A stretch of 64,000 nucleotides of DNA from Pomphorhynchus laevis (taxonomy: Eukaryota > Acanthocephala > Palaeacanthocephala > Echinorhynchida > Pomphorhynchidae): assembly GCA_012934845.2 (NCBI GenBank), contig WNNJ02002651.1, forward strand, positions 1-64,000. Direction: 5' to 3'. Every line of letters starts with the position of its first letter. The first letter of the stretch is position 1. The position numbers and the translations under genes are program-made. This document shows positions 46,401-58,400 of the stretch, one piece after another. Under the pieces are notes generated by a model, which saw nothing but the letters and a program-made list of their open reading frames with translations, made no database searches and was not told the DNA's origin.

Positions 46401-49400
46401 TTGTTTTATATTTTTAATATTCCATTTAATGTTTTAATGCAATTCTTTTTGTAGGAAATCTAAAACTTATCTAAGTTCTATAAAGAAGCATGATGATATT
46501 TTATTATTATTAATTGACAACAAATTGAGCCGAAGCTCTTTACAAGTTGCTTCACAAAATAAAAAGAATAAAAAGAATAAGAGTCGATTTGTCCCTCTTT
46601 CATCAGATGAACTACTAAAAATCCCACCGTTGTCTTGAGAAGAGAGGGTCATCATCCAGTAGGGCGCAAAAGCTTGAAGCAGTAGACGACAAAACGGTCG
46701 CACTCTGAAGCGAATTCCAAGATCGTACGACTCGTTTGGCAAAGCAGGAAACTGCATGCATGTACCTGTGTTTTCAGCATCAGTGGGTGTCCGCGAAGAG
46801 AATGCTGACCTCTCAGTTGCAGTAGATGTGACAGTGGATGATCTTTAGTATGCAGAATTTTCCAAACAAAGAGAGATCCCGCTTGTCACGGATATATCGC
46901 AGACAAGGCATATTTAGTATCTGGAGGCGTTTACCGTAGCCAAAAATATGCAGCCCTGAGACTAATTTAGTTGTTGATCTGAACACTTTCTCCAATGCAC
47001 GACGCTCATAAGTAGTTTCGGGATAACAAGCTGGCGATGCGTATAAGATATGGCTCAAGAAAAACGCATTTGCTAAGGTATGGTAACATAACGGATCTAT
47101 GCCTATCAGAGCTCGACGAATATGTCCTATTAAGCGTTTTGTGATGCAACACACGTAGTCTGAATGCTTTCGAGTGGATAAGTCAGCACAAACCCAAACT
47201 CCCAAATCTTTATATGAGTGGGTTCTTTCGATACTAATTGAACCAAACTGGTACTCACCTCCAAGACGATCACATGATCTTCGTGATATACGCATACATT
47301 TACATTTAGCGGAATTGATCCTCAAGTGATTTCGTTTAGACCAATTGGATATAACGTCGACGTCGCTTTGTAAATGCTGTTTTTCAAGATCGGAAATAAT
47401 AATTCGCCAAACTTTAAGATCATCTGCATATAATAAGCTGAATGAACTGATATTTGGTATCAAATCGTTGAAATAAAGACTGAATAAGATGAGACCCAAT
47501 ACACTTCCCTGTGGAACACCTAACAACACTGGAAATGGACTCGACAGCGACTCACTTACTCGTACGACACTTTGTCGGTTGGAAAGGAATACACGAATCC
47601 AGTTTATGATCCTCTTATCAAGATGAATGTGCTCCAACTTCTCAATAAGACGCGTGTGATTAACTGAGTCGAACGCTTTTGAGAAATCAAAGAAAATGAC
47701 ATCAACTGGTATACCTTGATCATAATAGTGATACCAATTTTCACGTGCATGTACAAGATTAGTAGTCGTGGAATAACCTTTTCGGAAGCCATGCTGTGCT
47801 GGGTTCAAAATTTGAAATCTATCTAGAAATTCTATTATTCGTCGCTTAATCAATCTCTCTAGCACACGACAACACACGCAAGTGAGATTAATAGGCCTAT
47901 AATTGTCAATGGACGAACTATTCTCTTTCTTACAAATAGGACATATGATGGAATTCTGCCAATCAGAAGGAACAATGCCAAAAGCAGCAGACGCAGAGAA
48001 AATATTGTAAAGCGGATGACATATTATGTCAGCGATGTTGCGCAGATATAGGGCGGTAAGCCATCTGGACCCGCACCTGCTTTGCATTTAAGTTTCCGAA
48101 GCTCTTGGAGAACATCATCACCTCGGAAGATGTCTCTGGTATCATCTCCGAGCGATTCAAATGGACATGGATCACCCATTGTCACATCCTTATGGTCAAG
48201 ATTCAAAGAATGGAAATGATTTCTAAACATATTTGATATCTGCAAAGAATCAGTTATGAATTTCCCATCGTCACGTTGTATGCAATTTATAGGTTTACAG
48301 CGCGTATGCTTAGCAGCCACATACCTAACGAAAGAGCGGGGATCACGGTGACAGTTTATACTTAGCTGTTTTTCGAAAGATCGCCTACCAGTTCGCTTCA
48401 TGGACGTAACGAGGTTTCGCCATTTTTAAAAGTGCTGAAATTAGCTCTGTCTTTACGATAGTCATTAAAGGCCTTACGTCTCATCTTTAAATCATGTTTT
48501 ATGTCGCTATTAAACCAAGGCGGTGAGATCGATGTCAAACAGTGTTTACTCTGAAGAGGTGAGAAACGATTAAGGAGGTGGTACAGAGTATCCCTGAAAA
48601 ACTGCCATGAATATTCGACGCCAACATCAAAAGCATCCAACCACTTTACCCCAACGAGATATTTATTTACTAGAGCAAAGTCAGTCCTGAATGGGTTTAC
48701 AGACGACGTCGGATTTACGCCATGTAAGTAGACATCGCTCAGACCAATCGAAATGCCCACATGATCTGAATGACCTATTGGGTCCAGATAGCTTAATCTA
48801 TCGAGAATGTCATATGGTACAGTAAGGCATAAATCCAAAAGTGAATGTGAATCCTGTGAAAATCTTGTACTCTGACTGACATGTTGCTTAAGAGCCAAGC
48901 TGTTTATTAAGCCAAGTAGCTTCAAACTCTCGACATCCGAGTCATTGGAAGTGTAATTAACCCAATTGACAGATGGCATGTTGAAATCACCGAGTACAAC
49001 AAATCTATCACAATAACTACTTCTCTCCATTAAAGCAGCTATGCTATCTGTGTTTGATCTTGGAGAACGATACACAGTCAATACCGTTATTGGGTGTTGA
49101 CAATATAGCCTAATACACAATGCTTCATTATGGTTAATAGCATCACTAAGAGTTTCAATTACTCGGAATTGAAGCCTATTAGAGATATACGCGATAACAC
49201 CTCCTCCAATTTTCCCTGTTCTATCACTTCTACTTATGCTGTATCCCTCAATGAATATATCTACGTTTGCTATTGACGAACTAAGCCAATATTCTGTGAA
49301 AATACCTACATCTGGTACGCTATCTTGAAAGAGACATTTTATTTCATCTAACTTATTAAGTAGACTACGAATATTCGAGTAAATGATTTTTAAACCACCA

Positions 49401-52400
49401 TTATTTGTGCTCAACTTGAAGGAAAAATCGCGAAGAGATTTTCGAAATTCACGAATACACCGATCGACATTGAGGCAAGGTGAAACAGTGAATATTTCAC
49501 GTCTTAGGCGGAGGGCGCCAAAGTGGTAAGAAGGCTTGCAGGATTGATCACATCTGACAGTCCCTTCCAATGAATATGTAGACGCCTCCGCACAACTTGA
49601 AAATTTTGTATTGTCAAATTCTTTTCACCCAACTCTAATCGACATGCTAACTCTGATTTAGCCTCTTTCAAACTTAATCGATCAGCTATGCTCATATCGC
49701 GTAGCAGACGTATACTCGATCCTTTCAAACGATATGCGCCGTTAAAGATTATGTGAATAATTTCAGCGGAGTTGAACACTACTTTGAGCAGTCTGGGTCT
49801 CAACTCATTACTTATCTTATCGAGACGAAAAGCGGCCTTTATCTTCATGATCTTAATAACTTTGTCTTGACATTCATGCAATATTACCGAAATAATGGAT
49901 TGTAGATGACCCAAGTCGTTGTCTAATCGCGCCTGGCTATTTATAGCGACAGATTCCTTTACGTTTGCAATAATTAAACACTGTTCACGGTTATGAAAGT
50001 CTTCCTTTCTTCGAGGTACCTGACGAGAGTCATATGCAGATGCCATGCTATTAAGTGAAGGAGTGTCTTGAAAGTTAATCACATTTGCTTTTGAAACACC
50101 TCCAAGAAGTACAGACCTAGTCATGCCTACATCATGTTAAATGTTACCTGGCGTCATTATTGAGGATTTTATGGATTCATGTTGAGGTTGTGCGGTTATT
50201 ACTGAAGATCGTCGTCGCGATATTTGCATTTGCGAGTTGTGAGCCATTTCTGAGCGGACAGCAGATACGTTCGGTTCGTCGTTATCCACCCGGTTGTTAT
50301 TACTACCAGACTGTGATTTGGGGATGCTAGCCAAGGTAGCACGTTTGTGTAGGTTACATTAAGCTGATACGCATTCGGTAGAAGCTGCGTTTACCGGGAT
50401 AGATCCATTTGGACCTTGAGAAAATCCGTCACACTGCAATACCTTTTCGATTGGTTTAAACGTTCAACCAACACATTGATTTGCTTCTCCGCACAAAATC
50501 CGCAATAGAATGGTGGCCCCTCACCAGTATCATCACCCACATCACAAATTTGTGTTACCGATGTCCAAATTTGACAACCGCTAGTTGAACATTCCACTTG
50601 TACACTCTCGAATGTCCTGTTGTTGTCGGTATCCCTTGAGTTTGCTTGCCTACCTCTTGATACATTTTTCTTCTTGGCACACATTATCAGGATTCTCGAT
50701 TCGTCTTTGATTTTTCAAATATAATTGAACAATAATTGTATGTTTTTTATTGTAAGAATTTTAATAACCAAGACTTTTTAACTCCGTTGAAGTAATCGTT
50801 GTTATCGATGTAATCGTTGTGAACGTTGTAATCGTAGTAATATAGTTGTAATTGTAAGTAGTTAATTTAACAGCCAAGAAAGTCCATTGTATGTTATTTA
50901 TTGTATGTATATTAGATCTTGTATGTTATTTATCTCAAACTTTTTTTAAGGTATAAAAAAAATATTTATTTATCTCAAACTTTTTTAATAAGCTCTCGTA
51001 ATCAGGATAATAATTATTTTTACATTTTTCTGGTGCGCCCGATCGCTTCTTGGTGTAGTTTCAAAAGTAGAGATCTAAATTCCATACGTTAATCTCCACA
51101 CAGTTTATAGACTTTTAGCAGACAATCACTAAAAGGAGATCGCAATCATAATGCTGTTAGCATCACCATCCGATATTGCTGGTATTAATGTTGCAGGAAG
51201 AATATATTATTTTAATGCTAAAAGAATCCGGCGATGTGTCCTAAAGATCTGCTGCCCATTTTGATTCAAAACTTCCTTATTTCCATTTACGAAAAAGTGC
51301 TTGCTCGTAAAATCCGCGGTCATTTAGTTTGGCGAAATTTGATCCTCCAAGTTTTCATGGGTATATTAGTGGACGCTCGGTTCACTCAGCAGTTTTTGAA
51401 GTGTATCAGTTTCGCCATGAGAACAATCATCAGTTATCTGTGGCTGTTTTTCTCGACTTTCCGCTGCATTATAAGTACAACAGAAAATGGTAAAATATAT
51501 TAATCAACACAATAATATTAAAGATAAATTTAAAATGTTAAGCGGAAAATTTTAATGGGTGGATAATAAATTATATACTTCGTAATAGAATAATATACTA
51601 GATATTTTAATCAGAGGAAATACGTCATTATCGCGTATTCGGCCCCTAGAGGAGTTAGGGGCCGAAACCTGATAGCATAGCAGTTCCTCCTGATGACCTC
51701 TAATTCTTATTCTGATACTATCTGTTATTTATTAGTCAATTAATAAAAGTTGATTTTTATTTTAAATTCAATTTTTTTTATTTTAACTTGATATAAATTA
51801 TAGAAAATGGGGTGTGTCCGTTCTTCCTTGTGATTCCACTGGGAACTCCCCGCAGTAAACCAACTGCGAAGTAAGCTAAACGCGGACACCCTCTTATGGC
51901 AGACCTTGCGACAGGCCGATCAGAATGCGTACTTAAAATTTTTCCGCTATCTCAACTTAATAAACAGTTCCTTACACGTTATCCGTCCTGTGGCCTTATA
52001 TGGATCAGAGTGCTGGCTAATTACGAAAATCCTAATTCTGATACATCGTCTGTTATTTATTAGTCAATTAATAAACATTGACTTTAATTTTAAATTTGAA
52101 TTTTTTATTTTAACTTGATATAAGTTATATAAAATCTTATTTAACGATTATTAATAATTATTTAATTTTTAATTATTTAATTTTCAAATTTTGATTTAGC
52201 ATTATTATTTATTGATTTATTATTTTTATTTTTTTCCATTTTATAATTCTATTAAATACGTAACTCAGTTCGCTGATTTGATTTAAACGTATTTCTATTC
52301 ACTTTGCTATCTCTTCTCCCATATCCCTAAACTTTACTGCGAGAATTGCTAATAAAAAAAATATTTTACGTGGAAAATGCGTGCCGGCGCACACCTCCAT

Positions 52401-55400
52401 GACCCAAACAAAATGCACAGAAATCAAGTCATGTGTCAAGAAGTTGGGAACGGAGGAGGCATTTGAATGTGATATAGGAGGAACCGAATCGGACGTCGAG
52501 AGGGATCTTATTCCAGGCGAGAAAGCGGTGACGATGAAGGATCAGAAATCGCAGTTATTATTAAATACAACAGCAGCAAAAGAGCGTAGAGCTCGTACAG
52601 GCTGGGTACAGGGTTAAAAAAAATATCAATGAAAATCCGATTGTTTTAAGTTAGTACATTCTTCAGATTTCTCTTGAAAGACAAAATACTGGAGGCCGAA
52701 ACCACTTGACTTGGTAGCTTATTCCAGCTTTTCCACGTTCGGTTGACAATTGTGTTAAATCTTCTTCGTGGACGAATGTGGGTCTTTAACGTGAGGTGAT
52801 GTCCCCTCAATCTGTTTGAATTTCGAAGTTCGAACAGTTTGCGACAAACATGTTCCCTCTGCCCTTTTTGAACATTAAGCGCTGTCCAAACAAACATTAA
52901 ATTAGATGACTTTAAAGATTTCTTCACTGTGGTCACACCAAGTGCGTGAAGTCGAAAAATGAATGAGAGCTTGCGTTGGCTGGGTACAAGATGTGTGGCC
53001 TTGCGTAATATGGATTCGTACAGGTTCATCTCTGTCGTAGTTTGAGGGTGACAGGCAGGTGAAGCGTATCTCATTAAAGATAAGACATAAGCATTGTAAA
53101 TTAACTTAAAACTGGATGCGTCAAGCTGGCCAATGGTCCTTCTAATAAGTCCTAAAATTCGACGGCATTTAGCAACTGTGTGACTGGTATGTGGGATGGT
53201 CGATAAGCTTCTATTTACGATCACTCCAAGGTCTTGAAATTGGAGAACTGTTTCAATTTCTCTTCTGTCAATGGTATATGATGAATTGATGTGTAGATGT
53301 CCGATGCGCATATGTTTTGACTTATCGGGGTTTAATACCAGTCCCCGTTGATTACACCATACCTTAATATTATCAATGTCTCTCTGGAGTATCATTGGAT
53401 CTCGGCTATCGATTATTGGTCGCCAAATTTTCAAGTCGTCGGCATATAAACCACATGGACTCGAAATAGCTGTAGTAAGCTCGTTGATGTAAATAATGAA
53501 GATCAATGGACTGAGCACCGATCCCTGAGGAACACCGCATCCAGGATTTCTTGTTTTTGACATTTGTTCATTAGCCAATACAGTAATCTTCCGATTTCTA
53601 AGGAAGGAGTTAATCCAATTAAGGAGGGTTCCTCTGATGCCGTACTGTTCCAGCGTAATAAGGAGGACATCATAGTATATCCGATCAAATGCTTTGCTGA
53701 GGTCGAAAAACAAAACATCAACACTAACTCCAGCCTCGGCATATCTGGTCCAATCACTCCTCGCAAGTATGAGGTTTGTGACAGTAGATCTTCCTGGGCG
53801 GAAACCATGCTGGTTGTCGCAGAGTACTTGGTTATCTTCTAGGTGCCCGATGATTCGTTTAAAAAGCAGTTTCTCTAGCACTTTACAAGCAACGCAGGTA
53901 AGGCTTATGGGCCGATAGTTGCTTGCTAGATTACGGTCGCCTTTTTTGTAGAGAGGTCGGATTATAGAACATTTCCAATCTGATGGTATACAGCCTGTTG
54001 ACAAGGAGAAATCGAATATGGTGTGTAAAGGTTCATATATTACTGGTGCAAGTTCCCGAAGAAGAATTGGAGGAATATTATCTGGTCCTGCCGCAATTGA
54101 TCGTGGTAGCTTTAGAAGTTCGTTAAGAACCTCAAATTTATCAAATGGAGTAAATTCGTAACACGGATATTGAGCTGTGGAGAATCTGGGGCAATACTGA
54201 CAGGTAGGACTCTCTAGCGTGAATTGATCTAGGAAAATATTAGCAATTGCTTTGTCATCAGATGTGAGCTCACCGGTTTCCATAAATATAGAGTTAATCT
54301 CAGACGTAGTTGATTTTAATGAGCTGATATGTTTGAACAATTTACTGGGATATCTTTTTGATGATCGACAAAGATTGGAAACGAAGCACCTGCGTTTCTG
54401 ACGTTTGAGTGCCGTAACTTGATTTCGTAATTCCTTGTAATCGGTCCAAGAACAATTCTGTTCTTTGAATTTTTTGTAAATTTTGTCTCTTGTCTTAATC
54501 ATTTGTTTAATCTGCGAGTCAAACCAAATGGGAGTTTTGTGGGATGTGCGCTGACGTTTTAAAGGGGAGAAGTAATTTAGAGCATTGATCAAAGTAGATT
54601 TGAAATTTTCCCAGCACTGATCTATGCCAATTTCATATGGATTAGGCCATTGAATGTTTCGAATAGCTTGCGTCATACTTGCGAAATTCGCTTTGAAGGG
54701 ATTCAATTCGGGTTTTGCCGAGGGGGCTGTTTTAAAGAGACTGACAGAAAGCGCCAGCCTAATGACACAATGATCACTGTGGCCAATAGGGGGGCTGAGA
54801 GAGATTTCATCAATTGTGGGTTCCCCTCGTGATAAGCAGAGGTCTAAAATGGCAGATGATTGCTTCCTCCTTCTAGTGGGTTCTCCTTCTAGTTGTTAGG
54901 AGTAATCGGATGGGAACGTGGAGTAAGAGAAAAATGACAGGAACTCAGCGGTAGAGAGGTGGGCGAGTGTCGTCTAAGAAAGTGAGGTTGATGAACGATG
55001 GGAAGCTGACAGCGATGAGACGAAAAGTTACGAAAATAAGGCGGAGTTGTATGCGGACGTGGATGATGGGCCACTAGAGTTGGGCAATATATGTGGATGT
55101 GTGTTTAAAGCGACAAAGACGGATGAGCACTCGAACTGTGGATTTGATGATGTGTTGTAGGAGTAGGATGATGGATTTTGGGGAATTGGCGAAAAGGATG
55201 GGGCAGTATTCAATTTTATTATTAGTAATAATAATTTTAATTTTTAATTATTAAATTATTAAATTTTGATTTAGCATTATTATTTATTGATTTATTATGT
55301 TTATTTTTTCCGTTTTATAATTCTTTTAAATGCGTAACTCAGTTCGCTGAAGTACGAGGAACGCACGACCATCATCGAACACAGCAACTTCCAACCCCTG

Positions 55401-58400
55401 AAAAACACTAAAAGCAAAACGAGGTCGTCGGACATATAGCGAGGAGATCCGCAAAATGAGGATAAAAATCGCATTTGAACTAGCCAGAGCCGAGTCTTCT
55501 TGCATTAGGGCACCACGCTCTACAAGAGGCAGCCCTATTCGACCATGCGAGAGATTGCAGTGATAAGTCGCAAGAAGATTTATGACTGTGTTGTGATTTT
55601 ATTTTGGTTTTATTGAGCATAGCCCTGCGTGGCAGATCAATTCTTTATCAAGAAAAAAAAATAAAAAAATAAATATATTGATATAATGATATAATGATGG
55701 AATTGTTCGTCCAAGCTTTGTGCCACTCTGTCGGAGTTGGATCCAGCGTCGGAACTGGAACGAAAGCAACTAGCAGCCATGTCTGAGGTTCGGCACCTCA
55801 AAAAAACATATGGTGAAGAGGATAATGCGTAAAGTACAGGCAACGTGTAATGACCTAGTCAGCAACACCTTGAGGTATGCATCACAAAAGGGGGCGTCTA
55901 CCTGACTTTCAGCGAGAGTGTGCGATGATCGCAAGTTTTGATTACGCAACCGTGAATTCCGTGATGGACTGGCCGTCAGGTTCGGCTGGGATATCATGGA
56001 TGCGTCAGCCAAATGTGTCTGTGGAGATAACAACTCCGTCGCATATGTATTGTCTTGTAAGCGAGGGAAAAAGCGATTATTAGGCATAATGTGGTAAGGG
56101 ACACATTCGCAAACGTAGTTTCCAAAGTGTGTTCAACGTCACAAATCGAACCGACATTAGCGCCGCTGGAATCTGCTGACGTATTTACCCACTCAACCAC
56201 TACGACTGACCGTAACGCCCGATTGGATGTGTTATGCACGGGTCTGTATGGTGTACCAACTGAGCGGTTATTCTTGGACATAGCTATATTTAATTTTCAT
56301 GCTCGTTCGTACGCCATGATGGCCCCTACTGCCGCCTTCGAGTTTCATGACATCACAAACATACTAAGTACGCGGAGCGGATTGGTGCTGTATAAGGCGC
56401 GACATTTATACCTATAATTGTGTCGACTTAAGGTGGAATGGGTGTGGAGACTGAACGGTTAGTGAAGATGGTTGCAAAAGTCCTTTCGGAGCGTCACCAG
56501 AGCAATTATGCTGATAACCTTGCCAGGATCCGGAGAATCATAAGTTTTGCGATGGTGCGTGCCGATTCCAGGTGTTTCGGGAATCGAAGGGATCCAATCG
56601 GAAATCACCCAAGCAGCACTCTCATGAAGGACGATCAAGAAATGGAACGCCCGTAAGGGTATTCTGGTCCGCCATAGTCGACCTGTGAATGCTTTTTCAG
56701 TCAATTAAGATATATTCTACCAAATCTGTTGCCCGATTTAGAACATATTACGCTTAACATTTGTTTTATTTCAATGTTCTTAAATAAATTACAACATTAA
56801 AAAAATATTATTCGCTGTCTTCACTTCCGTTAATTCACATTATACGCCATGAGGTTCCCCAAGTATGTCAGAAATGGTTTGCCGATGATTCGAACTTTGT
56901 TGGGAGTCCCGAGGATCTCCAAAAAGTATGGAACATACTGCTACAGCAAGGAGCCAAGTTTTGTTATTTCGTCAATGAGTCAAAATGTCAGTTGCTCGCC
57001 TATTATGATCGTCCGAATCTCAAGTTTTCAGATGTCGTGTCAAGGTCAACAGACGGTACTATAGTACTTGAAGCCCCAGTTGGTACAAGAGAGTATTTTG
57101 AAGGTATCGCGGCCATCGAGATGCGAAGTTGGATTTCGCTGGTTGCTAAGCTTACCGAAGTAGCGGAGGTTGATCCTCACGTTGCTTATGTTGGATTGGT
57201 GAAGTCCGCGCAGTTCAAATGGACTCACTTTATGCGAACCACCCCATGCGATCCTGCTGCGATGGTGGATTTAAGCGACTCCCTTGTATTTCGCTTTATT
57301 CCTATAATTTTAAAGAGAAGTATCGATGATCAACTGAAAGTTCTACTCACCTCTCCTATTAATTTGGGTGGTCTTTGAATAGTTGATCCCAGTTTTGTAT
57401 GTGCTATGGAATTCGAATCATCCCGAAAGTTGTGTACAACTTACAAACTAGGCCTAATTGATAAAGCTCTCATCAGTCTTCAAAAGATTACACTCCAGAC
57501 GATTTCTTCACACCGGAAATTCGAATTCAAGAAAAGAAAAGACTTTATATTGGGGTGTCTTTATTCAACGTTGGTACATTCTATCGCCCAAGTGACCTTC
57601 ACAGGCGCTTCCACATGGCTAAGCTCTATGCCATTAGTGGTTGAGAATTTTCACATAAGCCCCAAAGAATTTGAAGACTCAATTTGCTGTCGATATGGGT
57701 GGACACCATCAGATTTGCTTAATTCGAAGTGTGATTGCGGTGATAACATTACTATCGGTCATGTCCTTTCGTGCAAGAAGGGTTCCCGGCCTACGTTACG
57801 CCACAACGCCAATCGAGACATCTTCGCATCTACGCTGACAAGGATATGTTCCGGCGTAGCAATTGAACCGCTTCTATCACCTGTCCCTGATTCGATCGAC
57901 TTCAACCGCAGGACAACAATCCGTGACCCCAACGCTCGCCTGGATGTGGTGTGCTCTGGCATCTTTACCGAAAGATTTGAACGGGCGTTTTTTGACAACA
58001 GTATATTCTCAGTTCATGCCCAATCTTACGTCGACAGATAGCCTTTGTCACTATTCGAATACAACGAATCGCGCAAGTTCGCCAAATACAACGAACGAAT
58101 ATCTTTGGCGGATCATAGCGGCTTCGTTCCTTTTGTTTTTGCAACCTCTGGAGGCATCGGCAGTCGAGCAAACGCAGTACTCAAGTCCATCGCGTTCAAG
58201 CTCACCAGGACAAGCGTATCACAATACTGCGACGTCATTGTCGAATTAAAGCGCAAGATCGCTTTCGCCATAATGAGATCTGCATCTGCTTGTCTAAGAG
58301 CCCCTCGATCAAGCAGATGCAATTACCAATCTCAAACCAACTGATTGATATATTCAGTCTTGATACTTTATTTGACCCTGAGTTTAAAGCCCATTGCGTA

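Larger units (their letters stand above)
46497..50990 (-). mobile_element. LINE-E, near full length, inactivated
   Basis: CR1/Jockey-group LINE on the minus strand within intron 1. The leader region (50990-50685) carries two copies of tttatctcaaac (50920-50940, 50964-50980) and ttttaataaccaagac (50759-50774). ORF1 is 50684-49504, ORF2 49570 to about 46640, and the tail is an AAT-rich end near 46500. ORF2 has frameshifts near 48400 and 48050 and several near the C-terminus. It separates LINE-F2 blocks 1 and 2. Confidence 0.85.

Noticed and set aside
52381-52617. 78-codon plus-strand open frame
   Set aside because: Antisense to the LINE-Q4 C-terminus and LINE-J tail.
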